In this document: in pieces, positions 10,740-20,881 of the stretch
Layout: every line of letters starts with the position of its first letter
Position numbering within the stretch: position 1 is the first letter of the stretch
Assembly (NCBI GenBank): GCA_019914995.1
Contig: CM034144.1
Coordinates: forward strand, 3,565,489 to 3,629,488
Length of the DNA: 64,000 bases
Source: Acanthochlamys bracteata
Taxonomy: Eukaryota; Streptophyta; Magnoliopsida; Pandanales; Velloziaceae
Direction: 5' to 3'
Notes under the pieces: generated by a model
Told to the model about the DNA's origin: nothing
Databases searched by the model: none
The model's input: the letters and a program-made list of their open reading frames with translations, nothing else
Made by a program: the position numbers and the translations under genes

Positions 10740-11046
10740 GTCTGTTAAAGAACGATGACAAAGAGAGAAATTGATGATAGGAGAATGAATCGAAGGAGGG
10801 GGGAGAAGGGAATTTCAGATTGTAGTGGTCCAACTCGACGAAATCGACGGCGACGAAGGTATGGCACGCACACAAGCCGGCGAGATTGCAGCTTCAATTG
10901 CTGGCGCGTCTATGACGGAGGCAATGGCGGTCGACGAGGAAGAGACTAGAAGTAGAACATACGAGAATAAATCAGGCAGAGATGAGAATTCGAAGCCGGA
11001 GCAGGAGAGACGAGCTAAGCCGCCGGTAGAGAAAGAACGAAAATAA
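10740..11046 (+). other. GC-rich open segment in CACTA cargo
   Basis: Markedly richer in GC than the rest of the element, with overlapping open frames on the plus strand, for example one from 10825 containing EIAASIAGASMTEAMAVDEE. The composition resembles plant coding DNA and suggests captured exon sequence, but no domain is recognisable and the frame is not decisive. Confidence 0.3.
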
Positions 11047-11099
11047 TCAAAAACGGGAAAGCGTGTATTTGTAATCTATTAATCACGAAAGTTCAACTA

Positions 11100-11580
11100 C
11101 AACATTAGTTGGTAACCGTACCTACTATATTGAATGTAGTCGGTAAAACTACCGACTAAATTTATTTTAATCGGCAAACTTACCGACTGATGCACATCTA
11201 GTCGGTAAATTATTTTAATTATAATTTAATTTAGTATGTATGTTATTTAATGACTAATATAAATTCAATCGTTATATTTTACGAACTTATATATTTTTAG
11301 TTGGTAAAATTATCGACTAATTTTTATTTTTGTCTGTAATATGACGACTGTTGTCAATATCAGTCGATAATTTTACTGACTGATTTAATATTAGTCGGTA
11401 ATCAATATAGATTACCGACTGAATATCATGCGAGTCGGTGGAGTAGCCATATTACCGACTAGATATATTATTAGTCGGTAATATGATAAAATTTATCCAT
11501 TGATTTTGTTTTAGTTGGTATGGACTGTCTTTATCAACTGAATTTTTTTAGTTGGTAAAATTCAGTCGCTAAAGACTATA
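11100..11580. repeat. Right subterminal motif cluster of CACTA
   Basis: Alternating ACCGACT and AGTCGGTAA words mirror the left cluster and lead to the terminal GTAGTAGTG. Confidence 0.8.
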
Positions 11581-11592
11581 TTTGTAGTAGTG

Positions 11593-11941
11593 AATATTTT
11601 TTACAAAAAATTATAATAAAAGGAAAAGTCATATCTTTTTATCAAAACGTTTGAATGTTCACATTTCCATAGTGAAGTTTTAGCTTGTATTTGAAGAGCT
11701 GTTAGGAGTCAAATTCCGATTGTAGTCCTTGTGATATCATTTACGTCAAAACTTTTGTATAATTAGTTATTGCTAGTGTTCGAAATGACAAACTTTATTT
11801 GTATTTCTAACATATAATGGATTGAAATTTAAAACTAGTTGAGAGGCCGAAGGTGCATAATGTACCAGATGGGAGGAGGGATGCCATGGAGGAAGGAGAA
11901 GCAATGGAAGGGCAGCAAACGGAGAAAACAGAAAGAGAAAA
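11593..11941. other. Spacer; 3' edge resembles the gypsy internal 3' end
   Basis: Mostly AT-rich and unassigned up to about 11840. The last 60 or so bases (GAAGCAATGG, GGGCAGCAAACGGAGAAAAC, AGAAAGAGAAAA) resemble the stretch immediately before the right LTR of the next element (GGGCAACAAATAAAGAAAAC, ATAAAGAGAAAA at about 16985-17017). This may be the trace of a neighbouring copy of the same element. Confidence 0.45.
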
Positions 11942-12399
11942 TGATAAACTGTATTCATCGGAGCAGCCTTGCCGGAGCCGGAGGACACTCTGGGGATCGA
12001 TTGCAAGCTGTCAGACATGCCTCGCGTGTGTGCCGTGAGCATGTCTTGGAGATAGGCACCCGAGCGCATCCAGTTCCTAGTTGGAACCGAATGCAGGTCT
12101 AGGCACCAGGACACTGTATCGGGTCACTTTTAAATGGTGACTCAGGTGCTGGGGTGCTTTTGCATCCACTTGGCATTTAGGAGTTTAGGTCTATTAGGGA
12201 CTCTATGAGATTTAGTTTAATTTCAGTAAAACACTATTTTGTAGGAGTTTGTTAAATTGAGGAATTCCACTCTTGTATGAACACTTTTCGTATAAATAAA
12301 GAAACATCACTAAGTAGAAGGCATGCAATATTTGACAAAGTAAATATTCTATTTAGCTTTAGCTTTAGTTAGCTACATAAGAGGCCCTTAAGGACATCA
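11942..12399 (+). repeat. 5' LTR of the gypsy element
   Basis: Starts TGATAAACTGTATTCATCGG and ends AAGGACATCA. It matches 17018-17505 throughout, including TTTCGTATAAATAAAGAA, a likely TATA region at about 12289-12300. It is about 30 bases shorter than the right LTR. Confidence 0.85.
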
Positions 12400-12401
12400 A
12401 C

Positions 12402-12418
12402 TTGGTATCAGAGTCGGA
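12402..12418 (+). other. Primer-binding site, tRNA-Met type
   Basis: TTGGTATCAGAGTC lies three bases after the LTR end and matches the usual plant initiator tRNA-Met complement (TGGTATCAGAGC) except at its last base. It is a primer site, not a tRNA gene. Confidence 0.85.
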
Positions 12419-12419
12419 C

Positions 12420-13875
12420 CATGAAGAACCATGGAACCACTGCCCCGAAGTCACCAAAATCTCAAGAACCGGCATCATCCCTCACTACTGGAAAGTTCCA
12501 ACAGCGAGTAAACTCGCCCCCAGAACAGTTAGGGATGGACAGAGAGGAGCCGACTATTCGGGAACGCATGGACTTCTTGACTGAAAGACTTGTCCAACTT
12601 ATAGAGCTAGTCTTTGGTATGTAACAAACCAAGACATCTAAGTATACCAACCTACAAACACCAAAAAATCAATCTGTCCACACACCTGGAGCACCCTACC
12701 ATGAGGAGAACCACTTCCATGATATTAACGCAACGACCAATCAACCCAACCCCAAGCAGACAATGGCATCTCATTCGACTGAGAGCTACATAACTCCCCA
12801 TAATCATATCACTAATAGCCAGCGGCTACAAATCCCACCTGCGCCATCCAAACAACACCCCCTTTCACAGGAACTAGGGAGTTATTCAAATCGGAGCACT
12901 TACCACAATCCCAGCAAAAATTTCCAACTGCACCCAAATCAGCCATATGCAGCCAACAACCAACGAAGCCAAAACATACCACAATTCCAAGAACAAACCT
13001 AACCTACCTATAGAGAAAGACATAAGTTTCCTTACTTTGACGGATCGGAACCAAACGAGTGGATCTTTGCTACAAAGAGATACTTTAGATTCTATCAAAC
13101 ACACCATTAGGAGAAGGTGGGAATAGCCACCATGTATTTGCAAAGTGAAGCAAGTAGATGGTACCAAAGTTTTGAACGGGACTGACCAAGACATACTTGG
13201 GAAGAAGTGAAGAAAGGCATCTTGAGAAGATTCGGATCCTTAGCATTTGGAAATCCTAGTTTCTCAATGCAATGACTGCCACAGACCGGCTCGCTGAGCA
13301 ACTATATATCAAAGTTTGAAGAATTGAGGGCTCGGATACCTACCACCTCCGAGACTGAATTGATAGGAAGGTTTTGTGGTGGTCTATCCAGGAAGTTGGC
13401 AATGGATGTCATGACATCAATGCCAAATGATTTGCAAACTATCTACTTATTGGCTAGAATGTACGATTACAAATCTACTACTAAGTTGAACAATTCTCGG
13501 AGTAAAACATCTGCGCCCGCACGATGGAATCAGTCCTCTACCCCAATCTCCAAAACCTCTAGCCAACCGATAATTAGCTCAAGTACAACAACTCTTCCAG
13601 GGCATAGCTCTCGGCCCAAGGGATCCTCCTTATCGATGACTGAAATTAGTAACCGACGAGCTAATGGGTTATGCTTCTACTGCGATGAGAAATATGATCG
13701 AGGAGACAAATATACAGTTCAACTTTATTCCCTTGCTAGTTACAATGAGCAGGAAGACGAGGAAGGAAATATCAGCAAGGAGCTACTGGAAGAACATGCC
13801 ATGCTACCCCTTAGTGCTATGCATGGCTTAGTTGGTCCACGAACCCTCCGAGTGGCTGGAAAAATCAAGAAATAA
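12420..13875 (+). pseudogene. gag region of the gypsy fossil
   Basis: Pieces of a gag protein. A proline/glutamine-rich N-terminal part lies at about 12760-13000. A capsid-like region at about 13020-13470 has YFDGSEPNEWIF-like and LIGRFCGGLSRKLAMDV segments. A nucleocapsid-like RRANGLCFYCDEKYDRG follows at about 13650-13700. In the family this protein packages the element RNA. It is broken and part of the fossil above. Confidence 0.75.
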
Positions 13876-14400
13876 GAAGTTTTCATACTCATAGATTCGG
13901 GAAGTACACATAACTTCATATCGGACTGACTGGCCAAATACTTAAGAATGCATGCCACTCTAGTATGCCCATCGAAAGTGGAGTTGGCGGATGGGCGTCC
14001 TCATTCAATTGAGGTCATCCATAAGAAAATACTATTAACAATCCAAGAGGTAGAGCTGAGTGTTGATGCCTACCCATTTCACTTAGGAGGCATGGATTTG
14101 GTTATCGGCATTCAATGGCTTGAAAGCTTAGGGGACATATTGAGTAACTACAGAAAATCAGAGATGCGTTTTACTCTACATGGGCAAGAGTATGTTCTGC
14201 ATGGGATAAAAGGAGGACAAGTGTCTCAGCTGACTGGTGTGAACCTTAAGACCACTCTCTTCTCACTAAGACTGCAATTAGCTCAACCTCTTGCAAAGAC
14301 AGACGAGGAAAAACAGGAAGATCTTCCTACGGACTTGAAGTCATTGATTGACAAACATCAAGAGGTTTTCACAAGCATCAGTGAGTTGCCACCGAAACGT
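13876..14400 (+). pseudogene. Protease and linker region of the gypsy fossil
   Basis: An aspartic-protease motif, LIDSGSTHNFI, lies at about 13888-13920. Further on, about 14090-14130 encodes GGMDLVIGIQWLESLGDI, the usual downstream flank of retroviral-type proteases in Ty3/gypsy. DLKSLIDKHQEVF at about 14335 marks the approach to reverse transcriptase. Confidence 0.75.
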
Positions 14401-15700
14401 ACATATGACCATGGAATCTCTCTACTTCCTATATCGACACCCGCAAACAGCAGGCCTTATCGCTATCCCTATATGCAAAAAGCGGAGATCGAGAGAGCAG
14501 TAAAGGAAATGCTATCTCAAGGGATAATAGACCAAGCTATTCAGCCTTCTCATCACCGGTGTTATTAGTTAAGAAGAAGGATGGCTCACGGAGGTTTTGT
14601 GTGGACTATCGAGTCCTTAATGAGATTATGGTAAAAGGATAAATTTCCTATACCCGTGATAGATGAGTTACTAGACGAATTGCACGGGGCACGATTCTTT
14701 TCAAAGCTCGACTTGAAGTCTTTGAATCATCAAATCAAAGTTAGAGAAGAGAACGTTCACAAAAAGGCTTTTCGAACACACAACGGACATTACGAGTTCC
14801 TAGTGATGCCTTTCGGATTGCCGAATGCACCGGCAACCTTCCAATAATTAACGAACGAAATCTTTCGGCCCTTCCTTCAAAAGTTTGTGTTGGCTTTTTT
14901 TTATGACATACTTGTGTATAGCAAGACATGAAAGGAGCATTTGAATCATCTATCCGAGGTATTCTCTGTATAACAAAAAGAATCGCTTTATGCTAACTTT
15001 GCTAAATATAGATTCGAGTACAAACAATTGGAGTACTTTGGACACATTGTCTCAAAAGAGGGCATAGCAGTTGATCTACTGAAAATACAAGTTATGAGGG
15101 ACTGCCCTATCCCAACTTCACCCACAGAACTAAGGGGATTCTTAAGCCTAACGGTATCGAAGATTTGTCAAAGGTTATAAACTGATTGCTGCTCCACTGA
15201 CCGCATTGCTCAAAAAGGACTCTTTTAGCTGGACTGCAGAAGCCACCTAGACTCGAAAAGGACTCTCAAGACAGCAATGAGCATAACTCCTGTCCTCGTC
15301 TCCCCAGATTTCTAGTCACCATTCACGGTGGAAACAAATGCTTCCAACAAGGGAATTGGTGCCGTGCTCACACAAAACAGCAGCCCAGTTGCCTACTTCA
15401 GTAAAGCACTATCACTAGCAATATGGCCAAGTCCACATACGAGAAGGAACTCATGGCGCTTGTCCTGGCAGTCCAAAGGTGAAGACCTTACCTACTTAGG
15501 CAGCGATTTACCATTAAAACAGATCATTCAAGCTTGAAATATCTCTTGGAGCAACTCTTGTCCACTCCTTATCAACATAAGTGGCTAGTCAAACTTCTCG
15601 GCTATGACTATCAAATCCTGTACCGCTAGGGAGCTCAGAATGTCGTGGCTGATGCACTCTCTAGGCGGCCGGAGGCCTCACTGTCCACGCTTACTACACT
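14400..15700 (+). pseudogene. Reverse transcriptase and RNase H of the gypsy fossil
   Basis: Visible family landmarks are [42 protein letters not shown], the YDILVYS-like catalytic loop at about 14900, and an RNase H start (TNASNKGIGAVLTQNSSPVAYFSKAL split over the region at about 15330). The spacing is normal for Ty3/gypsy. The region carries several of the element's breaks. Confidence 0.8.
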
Positions 15701-15859
15701 GCAACACTTGTTTTGGGACGATCTCAAGCAAGCACAATAAGAGGATCCACACCTAGTTGAGTTGATGCAGGCAGTAACACAGGGATAAGGACAGATCTCA
15801 AGATGTCACAAAGGTACTTATTGTGCAACAGAAAGCTGTGGGTACCCAAAAATCCATCC

Positions 15860-17000
15860 TTAAAGGCGCAGCTCCTCTATGAAGCTCACAACTCAGCCGG
15901 AGGAGGACACGGTGGACAATTTCACACCTACAAGCTGTTGGCACAGCAATTCCACTGACCAGGTATGTCCAAGGATGTTTGTAGGTATGTCAATGCTTGT
16001 TTGACATGTGCTAGAGCAAAATCCGATAGTTTAAAACCTGCTGGGCTTTTGCAACCCTTACCTATACCAGAAAAAGTTTAGGCAGACATATTTATGGATT
16101 TTATAGAAGGGCTACCCGTATCCGGAGGAAAGAATGTGATCTTGGTGGTGGTAGATTGGCTCTCCAAATATGCGCACTTTACCACCCTTAAACACCCGTT
16201 CACAGCAGCAGACGTAGCCAATCTTTTGTAAAAGAAATAGTTCAATTATGTGGCTGCCTGGAGACAATCATTTCGGACAGAGACCCCATCTTCCTCAGCT
16301 CCTTTTGGAAGGAATTACATCGGCTTCAAGGCACCTCACTTGCATATGAGCACCGCCTACCACCCACAAACGGATGGACAGCTGGAAGTGGTAAACCGTT
16401 GCCTTGAAACCTACCTTCGGTGCTTTGTTAGTGAACATCCGCATAGATGGAACCAATGGTTCATTGGGCGGAGTATTCCTACAATATGAGTACCCATTCA
16501 GCTTTTTTGAAGCGGTTTACGGTAGGCCACCCCACCACTAGTGTTCTTTCCTACAGGTTCTATTCGCTCAAGTGAGTTTGGGTTTCAGCTTAGAGAGCGA
16601 GATACAATCATTTGAGAATTGCGTGCACACCTTGTAGTGGCTCAAAATCGCATGAAGCAACTCGCGGATAAGAAACGAAGAGAAAAACTATACATGGAAG
16701 GAGATCGAGTCCTTGTTAAGCTTAGACCTCACGGGCAGTCATCAATAGCAAACTGAAGGAATCACAAACTTCGTTTTCGCTATTACGGACCTTTTTTGTT
16801 TTGGAAGCTGTCAGACCAGTTGCATACAGGATCGAATTACCGGCTGGGTCAAGGATCCACCCTGTGTTTCATATTTCACAACTCAAAGACGCATCTCGCA
16901 TCACCTCAATTGCTTCTCAATTAGCAGATGGTCCCCTTCTACTGCCCCCTCATTGGGTCGAGGGCAATGCAATGTTTCAAGGGGAGGGCAACAAATAAAG
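15860..17000 (+). pseudogene. Integrase of the gypsy fossil
   Basis: An HHCC-type zinc region is visible at about 15900-16020 (GGQFHTYKLLAQQFH, CLTCARAKSD). The catalytic core follows ([40 protein letters not shown]), and the end has [13 protein letters not shown] at about 16850. A clear chromodomain is not visible after it. Confidence 0.8.
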
Positions 17001-17017
17001 AAAACATAAAGAGAAAA

Positions 17018-17505
17018 TGATAAACTGTATTCATCGGAGCAGCCTCACCGGAGACGGAGGACACGCTGGAGACCGACGGCAGCCTGTCAGACATGCCTTG
17101 TGTGTATGCCGTGAGCATGTTTTGGAGATAGGCACTCGAGTCCATCCAGTCCGTAGTTGGAACCGGATGCAGGTCTAGGCGCCAGAAGACTATTTGAATG
17201 GTGTACTTGGCGCCAAACACTGTACCGTGTCACTTTTAAATGGTGACTAGTGTGAAGGGGTGCTTTTGCATCCACTTGGCATTTAGGAGTTTAGGTCCAT
17301 TAAGGACTCTATGAGATTTAGTTTAATTTCAGTAAAACACTACTTTGTAGGAGTTTGTTAAATTGAGGAATTCCACTCTTGTATGAACACTTTTCGTATA
17401 AATAAAGAAGCATCACTAAGTAGAAGGCACGCAATATTTGACAAAGTAATCTTCTATTTAGCTTTAGCGGTAGTTAGCTACATAAGAGGCCCTTAAGGCA
17501 CATCA
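17018..17505 (+). repeat. 3' LTR of the gypsy element
   Basis: Starts TGATAAACTGTATTCATCGG and ends AAGGCACATCA. It includes a stretch at about 17178-17215 that the left LTR lacks. It is preceded by a purine-rich tract at about 16996-17017. Confidence 0.85.
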
Positions 17506-19100
17506 ATGCATGTACTTAAGCTTATACAATTTTAGATATTAAGTACTTTAGAGATTCTTGTAGTGCAAATTTAAGGACTCGTTAATTTTAGGTACAAAAA
17601 TCATCGGACGGTCCACGGATTCTATGATTTGCGTCCTTTCTATTATTTTATATATATATATATTTGTGTGCCAATCAAGATTTTTTCCAAATATTCTACA
17701 TCACCAAACCCAATGCGTGATAATCTAAATATAACTAGCACTATCATGTAACAAATGGGATGTTCTACTTCCATCGATGATCCAAACATTTCTTCTATTT
17801 TCATTTCAATTCCAATGCATATAATGATATCCATTCGAAGGTAGTAATATCAATTAAGTATCGAGTCCAAGACTAGCTATGTTTCCTACCTACGGGTTAT
17901 TTGGCACTCCATTTTATTTCATTTTATCATTTCATTACAACTTTTTGTTTCCTAATTATTTTTTTGTAGTATTTTAAAATACAATTTGAAGTTTAGAAAT
18001 TACATATAAAATTTACCTCATAGAATATTTAAATGTATTTTTTTTTAGTAGAAAAATTAAAGCTTGTATTTCGAAAAGTTTTAAAATAAATTCCTTTCAA
18101 TAAAAGTTACTTCATTTAAGTACTTTCAAAAGACCAGTCATAAAAACTAAAGTGAATGAAGTCAGCTGGCACGAACATAAATGCTATAAATAACATAATC
18201 ACTGCATTAAAGCTATGATTACTAATTTAATAAGTACATAATGTTAAGGAGATGTAATAAAAAGCCGTCTCATGGTAAAAATTTCACAAACAGCCCAGCT
18301 CATATATTAGAAAGCCTATGTATTCTAAAAACTTAAGTCAATAGATTTAAAATTTTTTAGTATATGAACCATCTTTAATATTTTTTTTAATTCATATGGA
18401 ATGAATCTGACGCATTTTTATACTCAGCATATAGGAGTCGTTTGGGTGCTTTTCACTCCTCTATTTTATTTCATATTTTTTAATAAATTTTTATATATCT
18501 AATAAAGTTTGTTTAAAAATTTAGAAAATATAGAAACATTTTATATTCTAAGATCTTGTTATTACTTATTTTTATTATTTTTTGAGATAGAAAAGTAAAG
18601 ATCGTTTTTAGATATATGACAAAAACATAGGACAAAATTTTTTTAAAGTACTATCAACAAAAAGATAGGATTAAACTTTATAAATCTTGCTAGACATAAT
18701 TGACCGAACGAAAATATTTTTTAATAAAATATAAGTTTTGCTTGCCAAGAATAAAGTTGCTATAGTAATTAAGCATATGACGATTAAATTCAACTTTAAT
18801 GATAATAACGTGTTTTAATATCAAATTACACGAGACAATTGCATTATGGTGTATTGATTAGTTGAGAATTTTAAGTTTTTAGAGTATTAAAAAAGTAATT
18901 AATAATTAGGTACTGGTAGTGATTCTAAAGATTGAATAGGTAATTGTGTAAGTTGTATTATTATTGAATGTATGCAATTGAAATATACTTTTCCTAAATT
19001 ATAAGAAGAATTAGTAGAAAGAAATTGACAAGGCTTTACTTATTATTGTTTGGCTACTAGATTCAGAGTAACTTGGATTCATTAAGTAAAGGAAGAAAAA
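17506..19100. other. AT-rich spacer, no gene
   Basis: No coding signal. A short (TA)n tract lies at about 17648-17662. A dispersed MITE-like repeat lies at 18432-18620 (separate entry). The frame at 17643-17834 minus is AT-rich and featureless. Confidence 0.55.
18432..18620 (+). mobile_element. AT-rich MITE-like dispersed repeat, copy A
   Basis: From GTTTGGGTGCTTTTCACTCC this sequence parallels the reverse complement of 27930-28170. Shared blocks are GGGTGCTTTT, TTATTTCA, TTTAGAAA-ATAGAAA, AGATCTT, TTATTGCTTATTTT-like and TTTTTTGnGAT. Both copies are AT-rich and non-coding. The GTTTGG-GCTTTT start recalls hAT-type MITEs, but no target duplication was established. Confidence 0.5.
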
Positions 19101-19109
19101 GAAATTCGT

Positions 19110-20404
19110 TGATGATGTTAAGCATTACTTTTGAGAAGATCTAACCTTATACAAGTGTCATTCAGATCAGATATTAAGAAGATTGTGTACTAGAAGAGGA
19201 GATCGAAAGCATATCAATGGAGGTCACACTAGTAGATCGAAAACATCGGCAAAAGTATTACACTTGGGTTATTGTTAGCCTTCATTAGTTTGGGATGCAA
19301 CAATTTGTTGCTATGTGTGATCGACGCCAAAGAACTTGAAATATCTCAAAAAAGCATGAGATGTCATTGAATAATATTTTGAGGTTGAATTATTTGAGTT
19401 GTAAGGAATAGACTTTTTTGGACGATTTCCTTCTGAAATTTCAAATAAATATATCTTAGTTGCTGTTGACTACATATCTAAGTGGGTGGGAAGTTGTGGT
19501 TTACCTACAAATGATAGCAAGGATGTAGTGAACTTTCTATACAAATATACTTTACTAAGCATGACACTCGTAAATATAGATGCAAATTCTGGTCAGGCTA
19601 AATGGGCTGACCCGTAGCTCGGCCAAATAGCCCGAAATTTTGGCCCGTCGGCCCACCCCACTCGATTGCTATAGATGTTGACCGGTCAACGACAACCCGT
19701 TGATTTGGTTAATATTGATAGTTAACCAGCTCAATTTCTAATAAAAAATATTTTTAATACTCGAAATTTATCATTTACTTTATTTTAATAATAATTTTAA
19801 AAAGTTATATAAATTATTTTTTAGTATTTATTTAATATATAAAATAAGAAACTAAAACGGATAAAAGGGTCGGGTCGAGTCATAAAAGTGCAACCTTACC
19901 AAGTCAACCTGGCCTGGATATGAGAAGCGGGCTGGGTCTGCCCGGCCTGACCAACTCATTTGGCCCGAGTATTTGCACCTCTGCTACTAGAGCAAACATC
20001 AGCTATCAGGATACACACTTTCCTAATTGTCAATTTGAATGTATACTAAGAAAATTTGGTGCCACGCATCGAGTAGCCACTGCTATCATCCTCAAACCAC
20101 CATGCTAGTTGAAGTTTCAAACAGATAATTGATGTAAATACTTAAGAAAATAGTGAGCACTTCAAGGAGAGGTTGGTCAAAGAAATTAGATTATGCATTA
20201 GGGGCGCATATCATGCATTCAAAATTTCAAATGGATTGTCTCCGTATTGGTTAATGTTTGGAAAAACTTGCCATCTATCGCGGGAACTAAAACATCGAGC
20301 ATATTTGGCAGTGAAGAAGTTGAATTTTAATGTGCAAGTAGTAGGAAAGAAAAGATTGATACTACTGAATGAAATGGATGTATTTCGACATTAAGCTTAT
20401 GAAA
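19110..20404 (+). mobile_element. Athila-like Ty3/gypsy integrase fragment
   Basis: Only a pol 3' fragment remains. An HHCC-type region lies at about 19140-19350 (LYKCHSDQILRRLCTRRGD, ISKKHEMSLNNI). A core segment follows (ILVAVDYISKWVGS at about 19450), and the downstream core and tail read GATHRVATAI, SNGLSPYWLMFGKTCHL and YLAVKKLNFNVQ (20040-20340). These words are characteristic of Athila/Tat integrases. A hAT-like MITE interrupts it at 19575-19983. No LTRs are attached. It is a broken fossil with several breaks. Confidence 0.75.
19575..19983. mobile_element. hAT-like MITE inserted in the Athila fragment
   Basis: The ends are inverted: TATAGATGCAAATTCTGG at the left and, reversed, CAGAGGTGCAAATACTCGGG at the right. 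GC-rich subterminal zones carry GGCCCG and TTGACC words around an AT-rich centre (about 19735-19860). The flanking 8-mers (CTCGTAAA and CTACTAGA) agree at only five positions, as expected of an eroded 8-bp duplication. Integrase sequence resumes directly on the other side, which supports the right border. Confidence 0.7.
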
Positions 20405-20409
20405 GTTTT

Positions 20410-20661
20410 TTATTAAAAGTTGACTTGGTAAACTATCAATGTTGACTAGGCTAACGAGGTCGTCGTTAATCGATCAATGTTGATTGGTCAATAAGTATAG
20501 TGACCGAGCTGGAAGGTCGCCTAGTGGCCCGATATTGCCGATTGGATTAGGCCAAATCAGCTCGGTCCTGTTACTGTTCATAGGCCGGACGGGCCAAATC
20601 CCGGGCCGTTTAGTCTGGCCGCGAGCATGCTTATTTAGTCTGGCCCGAATTTGCACCTCCG
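20410..20661. mobile_element. Related hAT-like MITE, partial copy
   Basis: Has the same GC-rich composition (TGGCCCG, GGCCGGACGGGCCAAATCCC, TTGACT words) and the same right end, GGCCCGAATTTGCACCTCCG, as the copy at 19575-19983. No matching left terminus is visible, so it is truncated or diverged there. Short open frames on both strands here reflect GC content only. Confidence 0.55.
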
Positions 20662-20881
20662 TTTGCATCCTTTAGTTTTTCATCTAAAATTGAAATTTTC
20701 AATTAGATTTCGTTTTTATTTCTCTTTCTAATTCTAATAGGTTTCTTATGACAGGGAGAACCATGACAAGTAAATATTTGTACAACAAACTTTGAGTGAG
20801 CAAGCACAAAAATTACGGATACTCTTTATTAACCCACTCCTCTTTAATTACATATTTTATGAACATTGGAAGAAAAACCTA
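20662..20881. other. Short spacer before the copia LTR
   Basis: No feature recognised. CAGGGAGAACCATGACAAG at about 20753 is not assigned. Confidence 0.4.

Larger units (their letters stand above)
8721..11592. mobile_element. Non-autonomous CACTA (En/Spm-type) transposon
   Basis: The left end reads CACTACTACAAAAATAGTCT. The right end is its inverted match, ending GACTATATTTGTAGTAGTG at 11592. Flanking AAT is present on both sides (8718-8720 and 11593-11595), the 3-bp target duplication expected for this superfamily. Both subterminal zones (about 8745-9150 and 11100-11580) are dense with TTACCGACTAA / TTAGTCGGTAA motifs, the likely transposase binding sites. At 2,872 bp it is far shorter than autonomous copies, and no TNPD-like transposase is visible. 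Instead it carries gene-like cargo (9761-10021, 10548-10640, 10740-11046). Confidence 0.92.
11942..17505 (+). mobile_element. Ty3/gypsy LTR retrotransposon, broken
   Basis: Two LTRs flank a 4.6-kb interior with the order gag, protease, reverse transcriptase, RNase H, integrase, which defines Ty3/gypsy. A primer site (TGGTATCAGAG) follows the left LTR and a purine-rich tract precedes the right one. The element is a fossil: the reading frame is interrupted many times (more than ten breaks by eye). No convincing 5-bp target duplication is visible. By eye the LTRs differ at roughly one in eleven aligned bases, suggesting an insertion some millions of years old under rates commonly used for plants. 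This is a hand estimate, not a computed value. Confidence 0.93.

Noticed and set aside
12402-12418. Possible tRNA gene
   Set aside because: It is only the primer-binding site next to an LTR; no cloverleaf surrounds it.
13324-14568. Long plus-strand frames as host genes
   Set aside because: They contain gag, protease and pol landmarks between two LTRs and belong to the gypsy fossil.
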